A DNA stretch of 64,000 nucleotides from Maricaulis sp963975345 (GCF_963975345.1 NZ_CAXBGE010000007.1:139594-203593), one strand, 5' to 3'; counted from the first letter of the stretch, positions 1 through 8,824 are shown. Notes: generated by a model not told the origin, from the letters alone. Translations and numbers: made by a program.

Positions 1-56
1 TTACGCAGCGGATTGCAAATCCGTCCACCCCGGTTCGATTCCGGGCGGTGCCTCCA
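1..56 (+). tRNA. tRNA-Cys (GCA), 5' end outside the window
   Basis: The window opens inside the D arm of a tRNA. The anticodon stem pairs 8-12 with 20-24 and the seven-base loop holds anticodon GCA at 15-17, which reads Cys codons. The T arm with its GGTTCGATTCC core follows, and CCA is encoded at 54-56. About 20 bases at the 5' end are missing because of the window edge, not because the gene is broken. Confidence 0.93.
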
Positions 57-113
57 AGCTTTTCCCTCATGCTGATTCGCAGACCAACGCGGCCAAACCA
101 GCCCGGCTGATCT

Positions 114-470
114 TCAGTTGTCGGACCCGGCCAGCGCGGCGCTTTCCATCACACCGGCCCGCATCAGCTCGGCATCGAGCCGCCCGGTCAGGAAAAAAGC
201 GTACATCCTAAAATCACCGATCAGCGACCAGAGCGGATAGGTGAACGTCGCCGGCTTGTTGCGTTCGACCAAGGCATGGCTGACCCAGGCGAAGACATAT
301 CCCGCCAGCGGCACCGCCAGCAGCGCCCACCAGTTCTGCGTCAACACGGCGCCAATCAGGACCAGGAGCGCCAGCGTTGAGCCGACATAATGCCAGGAAC
401 GCGTCGCCGGCTTGGCATGCTCACGCAAATAATAGGGCCAGAATGATTCGAAATTGGCGTGCTCGCGCAT
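114..470 (-). CDS. DUF962 / Mpo1-like small membrane protein
   Basis: This 118-residue protein matches the DUF962 family, whose yeast member Mpo1 is a dioxygenase in phytosphingosine breakdown. Visible family features are an N-terminal YYLREH segment, the RSWHYVG block, two hydrophobic segments at about 32-45 and 48-67, and the HALVERNKPATF motif. These supply the conserved histidines thought to bind iron. The ATG at 470 has a GGGAG ribosome site seven bases upstream. It stands alone between tRNA-Cys and a gene-free region. The bacterial function is not established; the family assignment is solid and the enzymatic role is only inferred. Confidence 0.8.
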   Translation of the reverse strand: MREHANFESFWPYYLREHAKPATRSWHYVGSTLALLVLIGAVLTQNWWALLAVPLAGYVFAWVSHALVERNKPATFTYPLWSLIGDFRMYAFFLTGRLDAELMRAGVMESAALAGSDN

Positions 471-652
471 CCATCGCTCCCATTGGCTAAATCAGGTGAT
501 TCGGGTCGTTGGCCTGATATGCGGCCTCAGGATACACGAAATCCAGCTTCGATCATGGCTAAGACGAACATAACCCTATGCCCCATATTTCCATGTATCC
601 ATTAGGCATTCAGCAATTACATTGAACCAAATACGAAATTTGCACGACGAAA

Positions 653-667
653 TTAACGGCTCTTTAA
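653..667 (+). promoter_or_regulatory. CtrA-type box TTAA-N7-TTAA
   Basis: TTAA at 653-656 and TTAA at 664-667 are separated by exactly seven bases, the full consensus spacing for the cell-cycle regulator CtrA of alphaproteobacteria. It lies in the 394-bp gene-free stretch between the DUF962 gene and tRNA-Asn. Just downstream come a hairpin and an intrinsic terminator, so the box may drive a small transcript. Binding is inferred from the motif alone. Confidence 0.55.
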
Positions 668-686
668 GGGTTGTGAGGCGAATTTA

Positions 687-763
687 GGGGCGTCTTCCCG
701 TGAAGACACCCCACCATCCACCCAATGCCTTTTCGGGAGCCCAAGCGGCTCCCGATTTTTTTT
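687..763 (+). ncRNA. Candidate small RNA with hairpin and terminator
   Basis: No convincing ORF lies between 471 and 864. Downstream of the CtrA-type box there is an 11-bp hairpin (687-697 with 702-712, one mismatch), a C-rich single-stranded stretch, and then a strong intrinsic terminator. This order (regulator site, structured RNA, terminator) is what a short regulated sRNA would show. No known RNA family was recognised, and the 5' end is a guess. A short peptide-coding mRNA is possible but none stands out. Confidence 0.4.
733..763 (+). terminator. Intrinsic terminator of the candidate small RNA
   Basis: Bases 734-741 pair perfectly with 747-754, an extra T-A pair closes the base of the stem, and eight T residues follow at 756-763. 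It acts on plus-strand transcripts coming from the region of the CtrA box, upstream of tRNA-Asn. Confidence 0.8.
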
Positions 764-864
764 GCCTGCGAATAGCAGAGCAATTGCAGAACTCTGGCAG
801 CAACGCGCTTGCCACCGCCGCAATAGCTCTGATATACGCGCCGTCTCGCTTGCGAGAGAGATGT

Positions 865-940
865 TCCCCGGTAGCTCAGTTGGTAGAGCAAGCGGCTGTT
901 AACCGCTTTGTCGCTGGTTCGAGTCCGGCCCGGGGAGCCA
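865..940 (+). tRNA. tRNA-Asn (GTT)
   Basis: A complete 76-nt cloverleaf is visible. The acceptor stem pairs 865-871 with 930-936, the anticodon stem pairs 891-895 with 903-907, anticodon GTT is at 898-900, and CCA is encoded at 938-940. The gene is bracketed by a perfect 10-bp inverted repeat (849-858 and 941-950), which could form a stem closing the whole tRNA in the precursor. Confidence 0.95.
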
Positions 941-1032
941 CTCTCGCAAGCGACTATTTCCTTCAGTCCCGAAAACCGGCCTCACACCCGGAGCGCTGCT
1001 CCGGATCCGGCACACCGCGTGATGGCAATGCC

Positions 1033-3357
1033 TCACACGTCGGGCAGCTGACCGCCCGCCCCGCCACTGCGAATATGGATATCGCGTTGCGGGAAGGGGA
1101 TCTCTATCCCGGCTTCCTTGAACGCCTCGAAAATCGTGAAGCGCAGATCGTTGCGCACCCGATAATGCCGGCTGACATCCTTGATGAAGGCCCGCACTTC
1201 GAAATTCAGTGATGAGTCGGCGAAATCCGCCCAGTAAATGAAGATGGGCGGCTCTGTCAGCACTTCCGGGTGCTCAGCAGCACAGCGCTGCAGAATTTCC
1301 CGCACTTTTTCGGGGTCCGAATTGTAGGACACCCCCACCGGCAGGATAATTCGACCGGTTCTGTCGCGGCGCGTCCAGTTGGTCACAGTGGAGCCGACCA
1401 GTTCCGAATTCGGAACCACGATCGCCGCCCGGTCAAACGTCTCGATCTCGGTTGAGCGGATGCCGATACGGCGGACCCACCCCTCCCCGGACGCCGTCAC
1501 GATCCAGTCGCCCAGGCGAATCGGCCGTTCGAACAGCAGAATCAGGCCTGACACGAAATTATTGACGATCGTCTGCAGGCCAAAGCCAATACCAACCGAA
1601 AGCGCACCCGCGATCAGCGCCAGATTCTGCAAACCGATGCCCAGCGCGCCCAGCGCCATCACAACCGCCATCATCAGGCCCAGATAGCCCAGCAAGACCC
1701 GCACTGAACTGCGAAAACTGTCATCCTCATGCGAGACTGACTTCATGCGTTGGTCGAGCACGCGCTGGGTCAGGCTGGTAACGAACAATACGGCGATAAA
1801 CAGGATGATCGCGCCACCAATGCGGCCGAGCGAGATGGAGACGCCTCCGATTTCGAACCCGTAGAGCAGCCGCTCGAGTACAGCCCGGATTTCGTCAAGC
1901 TCGACCCCGAAAATCAACAGAACCGGGATCCCAAACACCCCCAGCATGATGAGGTCTGTCACCAGTCCGGCCCAAAAACGCAGCATGCCGGTCGATGGGT
2001 CCTCGCTCCGACCAGCCCGCTTGCGACCGGAGGACAGCCAGGCGTCGACGGCGCCGAGGGATTCTGAATACACCCGACGTGCGATCCAGAAGAGTATGGC
2101 CAGGGCAGCCAACACCATCCCGCGCCCGATCAGCGTTTGAGCCAGGGCGGTATAGCCCGTCACCAGCATCAGGGCGCTCAGGATCGCAACCAGCCGCAAA
2201 CCAAGTCGCAACCAGCCTGCCCCTCGCTCGTGGACCGGCCACCAGCTGGGCCGGGTCAACACCCAGCTCGCTGCGGCGACCAGCGCCGTCAGAAACGTCT
2301 CGACAAGCTGGACCGCCTCGATCGGGGCTGCCACCTGGGTCAACGACCACATCGTCACCCGGTCAAGGGCAAACAGGACGGTGATGGTATCGATCACGAC
2401 CCGCAGTTTCGCGGCCTTGCCTGGCGGCACATGGAAGAGTGACCATTCACGCCGCTTCGGCGCCATGAAGGCTGTCGCAAAGCCGTCGACGACCAGATAC
2501 AGGGCAATGGCGTTGAAGAGCAGCCAGGCCAATTCGCCCATCGGACCTGGCAGATAACCTTCATTCGTCATCGTCCACAGGATCAGGGCGCCCACAATCG
2601 CGCCAGGCAAGACCCGAACCCCGACCCGGATCAGCGCCACGGCCGTCCGGCGGGCTTCATTCGGCTCCAGCGACTCCAGTCGTCCGGTAATCAGCCTGTC
2701 ACCAGTCCGTCCGCTGACGACCATCAGGACCAGGCCGCCGAAAACGGCGAGTATGGTCCAGATCGCTGCAGGTACGCCGCCGAAATTCCGGGCTCCACCC
2801 CACCCCTGCCATGTGCCCGAAATATTATGGGCCACGTCCTGGCCAGCCTGGCCGAGCGCCGCAAAAGTGTCTGCGTTCAGGGGAACCGGTGTACGGTCAA
2901 AGACTTGTTGAATGAAATTGACGCGTCGACGCCCGGCGACCTGCGCGAGCAAGCGCTCGGACGCTGCCAAGTTGAGCGCATTGATCCGAAGATATCCATC
3001 AACGGTTTCATATTGCTCCGCCAACCGCTGACGCTCGGCAACGACCTCCTCGGATTCGCTGCGATCCGTCGGGACCGGTCCGAGCGCGTCAATCAGGCGA
3101 TTGACTTGTGCCTGACCGTCGACGAGAGCGTGGCGCGCCTCGAGTGAACTAACCCGCAGCCCGGTCAGCTCGACCCGCAAGGCTTCCACGGGCAAGGCCG
3201 TCGCGTTGGCGAGCTCGACCTCGATCTGCTGTAGCCTTTCCTGACGTTGCTGCCCTCCAAACTCCGGCAGCGGAACACCGCTTTGGGCCGATGCGGCCGA
3301 ACAGCCGAGCCAAACGGACAGGATCAGAACCAGTGAACGCGACAGAAAGGATATCAT
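1033..3357 (-). CDS. Large MscS-family mechanosensitive channel with periplasmic N-terminus
   Basis: The product opens with a signal peptide (MISFLSRSLVLILSVWLG). About 170 residues of probable periplasmic, coiled-coil-rich sequence follow, then many hydrophobic segments from about residue 190 to 570. The C-terminus is a typical MscS pore and beta domain with motifs GIGFGLQTIVNNFVSG, FERPIRLGDWI and VPNSELVG. At about 774 residues it belongs to the long MscS-like proteins rather than the 290-residue MscS type. Such channels release solutes on hypo-osmotic shock. The ATG at 3357 is preferred over a TTG at 3375 because it begins the signal peptide and has GGAG upstream. A 7-bp hairpin at 988-1004 lies just after the stop. 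Confidence 0.88.
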   Translation of the reverse strand: MISFLSRSLVLILSVWLGCSAASAQSGVPLPEFGGQQRQERLQQIEVELANATALPVEALRVELTGLRVSSLEARHALVDGQAQVNRLIDALGPVPTDRSESEEVVAERQRLAEQYETVDGYLRINALNLAASERLLAQVAGRRRVNFIQQVFDRTPVPLNADTFAALGQAGQDVAHNISGTWQGWGGARNFGGVPAAIWTILAVFGGLVLMVVSGRTGDRLITGRLESLEPNEARRTAVALIRVGVRVLPGAIVGALILWTMTNEGYLPGPMGELAWLLFNAIALYLVVDGFATAFMAPKRREWSLFHVPPGKAAKLRVVIDTITVLFALDRVTMWSLTQVAAPIEAVQLVETFLTALVAAASWVLTRPSWWPVHERGAGWLRLGLRLVAILSALMLVTGYTALAQTLIGRGMVLAALAILFWIARRVYSESLGAVDAWLSSGRKRAGRSEDPSTGMLRFWAGLVTDLIMLGVFGIPVLLIFGVELDEIRAVLERLLYGFEIGGVSISLGRIGGAIILFIAVLFVTSLTQRVLDQRMKSVSHEDDSFRSSVRVLLGYLGLMMAVVMALGALGIGLQNLALIAGALSVGIGFGLQTIVNNFVSGLILLFERPIRLGDWIVTASGEGWVRRIGIRSTEIETFDRAAIVVPNSELVGSTVTNWTRRDRTGRIILPVGVSYNSDPEKVREILQRCAAEHPEVLTEPPIFIYWADFADSSLNFEVRAFIKDVSRHYRVRNDLRFTIFEAFKEAGIEIPFPQRDIHIRSGGAGGQLPDV

Positions 3358-3474
3358 CAGGCTCGGGCTCCACAAATCGGGTGCATAACCGCGCCCGCCG
3401 GCTTCACCATTTGCAACCAGCGACGCAATTGAATCCGATTTCGGCCCGCTAGGCGAGTCCGTAACAGCCCAGGT

Positions 3475-4155
3475 TCAAAACCGGTGCCGCGTCGCCGGAC
3501 ATTGGCACGCAAATCCGCCGACGATCTCGCCCTCATTCTCGATATAATCGAAATTGACTTCCTCGCCCGCGCGTATGGCCCGGTTAGCGCGCAACAGCGG
3601 ACGCGCCGGATCACTCGCATCAATGACGCTATTGGCCTGACAGCAATGATTGATATAGCGCAAATACCCGGTCGGCTCGCAGTGAACCTGATCTGTAATA
3701 CGGGCGGAATGCGGGGTTTGCAGCTTGGTCATCTCGCCCCGAATGACGGTGATAATCTCACCGGAAGCCAGGTCGCGCTGCGCGAACACGCCGTGACCAT
3801 GGATCGCGCTGGTCTGGATCGCGACACGGGCATCGTATTCGGCCATGAAGGCTGCGCGGCCGCCATTGGCTCCGTCCTGGCCAAGTTCCACGCGTTGGCC
3901 GGACAAGACCATTTCACCCTCGCCGCGCTCGACCACGCTGAGATCGAGGATCGCCGTCGCCGCACCGACAGCGCCAAGCTCGGCGATGAACCCGTCCGCA
4001 TTGCCGCTGCGGCTGCGCAGATGCGTCGAACCACCGCCCGCGCCCAGCCGCGTGACCTGCCCCATCCACACATCGCCCTGACGGCGAAGCTCGATCCACT
4101 CGAACACGCGCCCATTTTCACCTGGATAACTCGCCAGGAATTCACCAACTCTCAC
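3475..4155 (-). CDS. SET-domain protein
   Basis: The C-terminal half has clear SET-domain hallmarks: HGHGVFAQRDLASGE, the YINHCCQANS block equivalent to the NHS motif, RAIRAGEEVNFDY, and a closing Cys-x-Cys as in post-SET segments. SET enzymes transfer methyl groups from S-adenosylmethionine to lysines; the substrate here is unknown. The N-terminal hundred residues match nothing I recognise. GTG at 4155, with GGGAG seven bases upstream, is the favoured start; a TTG at 4182 is possible. SET proteins are widespread in eukaryotes but uncommon in bacteria. The gene stands alone between the MscS channel and the ABC exporter, on the same strand. Confidence 0.72.
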   Translation of the reverse strand: MRVGEFLASYPGENGRVFEWIELRRQGDVWMGQVTRLGAGGGSTHLRSRSGNADGFIAELGAVGAATAILDLSVVERGEGEMVLSGQRVELGQDGANGGRAAFMAEYDARVAIQTSAIHGHGVFAQRDLASGEIITVIRGEMTKLQTPHSARITDQVHCEPTGYLRYINHCCQANSVIDASDPARPLLRANRAIRAGEEVNFDYIENEGEIVGGFACQCPATRHRF

Positions 4156-4242
4156 AACACAACTCCCATGGAACTCGCGCAAAATCTCGCACAGCCCTAA
4201 CGTGCGGAATAGGGCGTAGATGTCACGGTCGTGAACAAAGAG

Positions 4243-6120
4243 TCAAAGCGCGTCGAGCACCATCGCCGGGTCACCCGCTTCGCTCTGGCGCTTCCACATC
4301 CGCGCATAGAGCCCGTCCAGGCCCAGCAGCTCGGTATGCGTGCCCGCTTCGGTGATGACGCCGGCGTCCATCACATAGATCCGGTCGGCATTGGCAATCG
4401 TCGACAGGCGGTGAGCGACGGCGATCGTCGTGCGCCCCTTGGCCGCTTCGGCCAGCGCCGTCTGGACTTCCTGTTCGGTCTCGCTATCGAGGGCCGATGT
4501 CGCCTCGTCGAGGACCAGCACCGCCGGGTTCTTCAGGATCGCGCGCGCCACGCCGACGCGCTGCTTTTCGCCGCCGGACAGTTTCAGCCCGCGCTCGCCA
4601 ACCCGCGTCTCCAAGCCTTCGGGAAGCTTGCGCACAAACTCGCCCAGCTGCGCCCGCTCCAGCGCATCAAGAATCTCGGCTTCGCTCGCCTCGGGGCGGC
4701 CATAAATCACGTTGGAGCGGAGCGTATCGTTGAACAGCACCACATCCTGCGGCACCAGCCCCAGCGCATCGCGCAGGCTCTCCTGGGTGACATCGGTCAG
4801 ATCCTGGCCGTCGATCAACACCCGCCCGGCCTCGGGATCATAAAACCGGAACAGGAGCCGCAGGATCGTTGATTTGCCGGCCCCTGACGGCCCGCACAGG
4901 CCGACGAATGTGCCCGGCGCCACATCGAGGCTGACGCTCTCGATCGATCGCGCACGGCCATCATGGGCGAAGCTGACCTTGTCGAATGTCACCGCGCCGC
5001 CCTTGAGCACGAGCGGTTTGGCATCGGGCGCATCAGCGACATCGGGCTTCAGCGCCAGCGTGTCGAACAGGCGTTCCATATCGACGGCGCTCTGCTTGAT
5101 CTCGCGATAGGCCCAGCCAAGGATATTCAGCGGCTGATAAATCGTCATCAGGATCAAAGTCACCGCCGCGACATCACCGGGCTGCAAGGCCCCGTTCCAC
5201 GCTTTCCAGCCCGCCGTCAGCGCCATCGCCAGCAGGCCGGCATTCATCACCAGCGCTTGGCCGGCATTGAGTACGGCGAGCGAGGATTGTGACTTGGCGG
5301 CGGCATGGGCATAGCGCTGCATCACGCTGTCATAGGCATCGGTCTCGCGCTGTTCGGCGGCGAAGGCCTTGACGGTCTCAAAATTGATCAGGCTGTCGAC
5401 AGCGCGGGCATTGGCCTCGTTATCGGCATTATTCATGTCGCGGCGGATCTTGACGCGCCAGTCGGTCACCGACCAGGTCATCGCCATATAGACGCCGACG
5501 GTGACCAGCGAGATGACGGCAAATTCCCAGCCATAATTGGCGCTCAACACGCCGGCCGCAAGCACCAGTTCGAGCAGGGTCGGGGCGATGTTGAAGACCA
5601 GGAAGCGCATCAGGAAATCAACGGCACGGGCGCCGCGATCAATGATCCGGTTGAGCGCCCCGGTCCGCTTCATCTGGTGAAAACCGATCGACAGGCCCTG
5701 GACATGGCCGAAGGCTTTGACCGAAGTCAGGCGCTGGGCGTCCTGGCTGACCGGCGCGAACATCGCATCGCGCAATTGCGGCGCCCCGACCGAGAGGAAA
5801 CGCGCCGCCGCGTAGGCGAGAAAGGCCAGCGCGAAGCCCGCCACGGCGCCACTGGCCATCCAGCCGGTCGCCGCGCCGGGCACAGCGGCGGCGGTTTCAT
5901 GCCCGGAGATCGCGTTAATCCCGTCGCCAAAGAAGACCGGCGCATAGACGGAGAATAATTTGGCGATCACCGTCAGGATCAGCGCCACCACCATCCGCAC
6001 CCGCCAGCGCGCCATCTCCGGCGAAGCCAGCAGGCCAAACAGCCGTGCCATCGCCGGGCCGAGGCCACCATCATTGGCTTTTGTGGAATCGTCGGTGGGA
6101 TCGGGGGTTGAGGGTCTCAT
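4243..6120 (-). CDS. Atm1/ABCB7-like ABC exporter (permease-ATPase fusion)
   Basis: This is a half-transporter of about 625 residues with six transmembrane helices (about 35-330) and a C-terminal nucleotide-binding domain. The domain shows Walker A GPSGAGKST, Q-loop LVPQD, signature LSGGEKQR, Walker B AVLVLDEATSALD and H-loop AVAHRLS. The segment TGALNRIIDRGARAVDFL matches the glutathione-contacting region of Atm1-type exporters, which move glutathione-linked sulfur or metal conjugates. A homodimer in the inner membrane is expected. ATG at 6120 is used; a GTG lies three codons earlier. A small membrane protein and a LysM protein lie upstream on the same strand. Confidence 0.9.
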   Translation of the reverse strand: MRPSTPDPTDDSTKANDGGLGPAMARLFGLLASPEMARWRVRMVVALILTVIAKLFSVYAPVFFGDGINAISGHETAAAVPGAATGWMASGAVAGFALAFLAYAAARFLSVGAPQLRDAMFAPVSQDAQRLTSVKAFGHVQGLSIGFHQMKRTGALNRIIDRGARAVDFLMRFLVFNIAPTLLELVLAAGVLSANYGWEFAVISLVTVGVYMAMTWSVTDWRVKIRRDMNNADNEANARAVDSLINFETVKAFAAEQRETDAYDSVMQRYAHAAAKSQSSLAVLNAGQALVMNAGLLAMALTAGWKAWNGALQPGDVAAVTLILMTIYQPLNILGWAYREIKQSAVDMERLFDTLALKPDVADAPDAKPLVLKGGAVTFDKVSFAHDGRARSIESVSLDVAPGTFVGLCGPSGAGKSTILRLLFRFYDPEAGRVLIDGQDLTDVTQESLRDALGLVPQDVVLFNDTLRSNVIYGRPEASEAEILDALERAQLGEFVRKLPEGLETRVGERGLKLSGGEKQRVGVARAILKNPAVLVLDEATSALDSETEQEVQTALAEAAKGRTTIAVAHRLSTIANADRIYVMDAGVITEAGTHTELLGLDGLYARMWKRQSEAGDPAMVLDAL

Positions 6121-6180
6121 CGCGTCCACAGATAGGGCGCGCAGGCCCCGAGCGCCAGAGGCACACGCTGCGCTGATCGA

Positions 6181-6531
6181 TCAGGGCAGACGCTCGAGCC
6201 AGTCGAAATGGCCAACCACGGGGATGGCCAATGCGATCGGGAAAAAGGCGAGCCGGTGCCAACCGGCAATGCTGATGGCGGCACGAACCGGCAGCAACAG
6301 CAGCAGCGCCCCCGCGACCTGGCCCCACCACCATAATCGCAGCAGGTAGGGCGTTGCGAGCCAGTCAAAGAAGCGCATCACGCGCGGCACAGTGTCGGCG
6401 GCATCCATCGCGGTCGGGAAAAACGTGTGCAGCAGCGCAATTTCGATATGGATCAGAAAAACGGCAATCAGGACATCAAACAGGATCGGACTCCAGCGCC
6501 GCGAAGGCGAGGAATCCAGATCCAGTGACAC
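6181..6531 (-). CDS. Small four-helix membrane protein of unknown function
   Basis: The product is 116 residues with about four hydrophobic segments and no signal or catalytic motif that I recognise. It starts with GTG seven bases after the stop of the LysM gene and is followed 60 bp later by the Atm1-like exporter, so the three may be co-transcribed. The reading frame is intact and its composition is typical of a polytopic membrane protein. Family unknown. Confidence 0.6.
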   Translation of the reverse strand: MSLDLDSSPSRRWSPILFDVLIAVFLIHIEIALLHTFFPTAMDAADTVPRVMRFFDWLATPYLLRLWWWGQVAGALLLLLPVRAAISIAGWHRLAFFPIALAIPVVGHFDWLERLP

Positions 6532-6538
6532 TGCCCGC

Positions 6539-7534
6539 TCAGCCCTCGTCGGGCCCGGCTTCGTCCGGTGCCTGCAGCACTTGGCCGGGATAAATCAGAT
6601 TGGGATCGCGGATCTGGCTGCGATTGGCTTCATAGATCACGGTGTACTGCACGCCGCGGCCATAGAGCTGGCGCGCCAGCCGCCACAGCGAATTGCCCGG
6701 CTGCACGACCACCGAATCCGGACCCATATTAAGATCCTCGGCGGCGACGCGCTCGAAGGGCAAGGCGATGACGGCGGTGACATTGCCGTCACTATCAAGC
6801 TGATCGACCTGGAGGTCATAGCGGCCAGGTGCCAGCAAGGCGCCGGCCTGCAGGGCCCATCGCCCGTCCGGACCCGCAGTGACCGATCCGACCAAAGCGC
6901 CATTGGCAAAAATCCGCACGGTTGAACCCGCTTCGGCACGGCCAGCAAAGATCACGGCGCCGGTCTCGTCATAATCGACGGTTTCGAGCACCAGCGAGCC
7001 CATTTCGCTGTCGGCACAGGACGGGCATTGCCAAACACGGCTGGCCTCACCGGGGCGTCCGACCACGACCAGCGGCGTTGCGCCGCGCGCTTCGGGAATC
7101 GAAACCAGCACCACTTGTTCGGAGCGCAATTCACGGCCATCGACGGCCCGCATCATCAGGCCGAGCTCGATCGCACCTGACGGCAGAGGATCGTTGAGGA
7201 TGATCACCCATTCGCCGCGATCATTGACCGTCTCGCGGGCAATCTCCTCACCATTCGCGAGCACGACAATCGTCGCACCGGGCTCGCCGCGTCCGGCGAT
7301 GACCGCCGTACCGACCGGCGCCACGCGCACGATGTCGAACACGGGCGCGGCGAGCAGCGCGGTCGCATCGGCACCCGAGCTGATATTGGCTCCGGCCGCA
7401 ACGGCACTGTCGGACTGGGTTGGCGATTGTGCAGGGCCGCTCAGGGCAGGCCTGTACAGGATGAAGGCCAACGCGGCGGCGATCGCCAGCGCAGCCAGTG
7501 CCGCAGCAATGATGAACGACCGCGTCGCGGTCAT
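6539..7534 (-). CDS. Membrane-anchored LysM protein with Ig-like domains
   Basis: The 331-residue product has an N-terminal membrane anchor or signal (residues about 7-28) and a Ser/Ala-rich linker. Two bacterial Ig-like beta segments follow, each with a GxGEPGxT- or AEAGSTVRIF-type core. A C-terminal LysM domain (about 277-325) carries GNSLWRLARQLYG and IYPGQVL. LysM binds peptidoglycan, so a periplasmic, wall-attached protein is expected. The ATG at 7534 has GGAG eight bases upstream. The LysM domain sits at the extreme C-terminus, as in many alphaproteobacterial proteins of this type; the specific role is unknown. Confidence 0.85.
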   Translation of the reverse strand: MTATRSFIIAAALAALAIAAALAFILYRPALSGPAQSPTQSDSAVAAGANISSGADATALLAAPVFDIVRVAPVGTAVIAGRGEPGATIVVLANGEEIARETVNDRGEWVIILNDPLPSGAIELGLMMRAVDGRELRSEQVVLVSIPEARGATPLVVVGRPGEASRVWQCPSCADSEMGSLVLETVDYDETGAVIFAGRAEAGSTVRIFANGALVGSVTAGPDGRWALQAGALLAPGRYDLQVDQLDSDGNVTAVIALPFERVAAEDLNMGPDSVVVQPGNSLWRLARQLYGRGVQYTVIYEANRSQIRDPNLIYPGQVLQAPDEAGPDEG

Positions 7535-7638
7535 GTCCGTACTCCTGTTTCAATCTGGCCCGGGGCAAAGCTGTAATCGATCATAAAAACACCTGATGCA
7601 AACCTCGCGCCGCCGGGCAAGGGCGAATACCATCACCA

Positions 7639-8232
7639 ATGAGCAAATCAAACAAGGGCGATGCTTCAATGGCGAAACTAAGGTCGATTGGTGTTTTTTG
7701 CGGTTCACGTCTCGGTGAACGCGAAAGCTATCAGGACGCCGCCGAAGCCGTCGGACGTGCCATTGCCCGTGCCGGCGCGCGGCTGGTCTATGGGGGTGGC
7801 GATGTTGGGCTGATGGGCGTTGCCGCCTCGAGCGCGGCAGCCGAGCGCGGCCAGGTCTTGGGCATCATCCCCGGCTTCCTGATTGCCCGCGAAGGCCAGC
7901 TGGAGGGCGTCGACATCCGCATCGTCGAGACCATGTCAGAGCGCAAAGTGCAGCTGATCGACGAATCCGACGCCTTCATCATCCTGCCCGGCGGCACCGG
8001 CACGCTGGAAGAAGTCTTCGACGTCATCTCACGCCAGCAACTCGACCTGCACGACAAGCCGGTGGCTTTTCTCAATGTCGACGGCTTCTGGGATCCGCTG
8101 GTTGCGCTGATCCGTCACACCGTCGAACAGGGCTTCACGCCGCCATCGCTGGCCGCCCATATCGCCCTGGAAGCCGATGCCGAGCGCGCCGTGCGTGATA
8201 TCATGGCGACGCTCGACAAAGCCGCGACCTAA
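7639..8232 (+). CDS. LOG-family nucleoside monophosphate phosphoribohydrolase (TIGR00730)
   Basis: This Rossmann-fold protein has the LOG family signature PGGTGTLEEVFD, an early VFCGS strand and GGGDVGLMG. The family includes plant LONELY GUY and bacterial YvdD/PpnN enzymes, which cleave the N-glycosidic bond of nucleoside 5'-monophosphates, releasing cytokinin in plants. Two starts are possible: ATG at 7639 or ATG at 7669, ten codons later; the second matches typical family length better. Its stop codon overlaps that of the convergent XRE gene. Confidence 0.87.
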   Translation: MSKSNKGDASMAKLRSIGVFCGSRLGERESYQDAAEAVGRAIARAGARLVYGGGDVGLMGVAASSAAAERGQVLGIIPGFLIAREGQLEGVDIRIVETMSERKVQLIDESDAFIILPGGTGTLEEVFDVISRQQLDLHDKPVAFLNVDGFWDPLVALIRHTVEQGFTPPSLAAHIALEADAERAVRDIMATLDKAAT

Positions 8233-8432
8233 TCAGCCTCACCGACCGGGTCGAACACCTCCTCGATCCGCAGATCAAACGCCCCGGCCAGCGCGAAAGC
8301 CAGGTTGAGCGAGGGATCATGCTTGCCGGTCTCGACCGCATTGATCGCCTGGCGCGAGACGCTGACCCGCTCGGCCAGCTCGGCCTGGCTCCAACGCCGC
8401 TCGGCGCGCAAGACTCTGAGCCGGTTCTTCAT
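8229..8432 (-). CDS. Small XRE-family transcriptional regulator
   Basis: The protein is 67 residues and consists almost wholly of one Cro/C1-type helix-turn-helix: WSQAELAERVSVSRQAINAVETGK. The ATG at 8432 overlaps the stop of the upstream membrane-protein gene as ATGA, so translation is coupled and this start is chosen over an earlier in-frame codon. Regulators this small commonly control their own operon. Paired 22-bp repeats lie in front of the first gene of this operon (9753-9826) and are the obvious candidate operators. Confidence 0.85.
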   Translation of the reverse strand: MKNRLRVLRAERRWSQAELAERVSVSRQAINAVETGKHDPSLNLAFALAGAFDLRIEEVFDPVGEAD

Positions 8433-8821
8433 CTGTAGAGCCAGCGCAGGATGCAACTGATCAGCCCCGCCAGCCCGACCATCACCGGCAAAACCCAGAT
8501 CATGGAAATCTCCGGCAGATCCACTGCGCCCTCGATGAAACCATAGGCGAAGCAGGCGAAACCGGTCAGCAGGGCCGCAGCGAGCATGGATTCAGAGATG
8601 ATGCGGCGTTTGAATTCATCGCGGGTGTGGAAGAACACCATCACCGCGTGCAGGGCATAAAGGCCTGGCAGAACCGGCAGGACAGCGAGTACGCCACGTT
8701 GCCATTGCGCCAGCTCCATGCTGTTCAGCAGGGAAACCGTACCAAACAGAAGCAACATATAGACGAGCATCGCGGCGCCGAAATGGACGAGGTAACGTTT
8801 GACTGGGGCTTGCATCGACAT
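8429..8821 (-). CDS. Four-helix membrane protein co-operonic with XRE regulator
   Basis: The product has 130 residues with four hydrophobic segments arranged as two hairpins and a basic loop FKRRIISES. It begins three bases after the upstream hydrolase stop and overlaps the XRE gene by ATGA, so all three form one transcript. Short XRE regulators translated from the end of a gene for a four-helix protein are a recurring arrangement in proteobacteria. I do not recognise a biochemical function. Confidence 0.72.
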   Translation of the reverse strand: MSMQAPVKRYLVHFGAAMLVYMLLLFGTVSLLNSMELAQWQRGVLAVLPVLPGLYALHAVMVFFHTRDEFKRRIISESMLAAALLTGFACFAYGFIEGAVDLPEISMIWVLPVMVGLAGLISCILRWLYR

Positions 8822-8824
8822 CTC

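Noticed and set aside
664..1212. Short ORFs on both strands across tRNA-Asn
   Set aside because: They run through the tRNA and terminator and show no ribosome site or family resemblance.
3484..4200. Plus-strand ORF of 238 codons opposite the SET gene
   Set aside because: The minus-strand frame holds coherent SET motifs; the plus frame has none.
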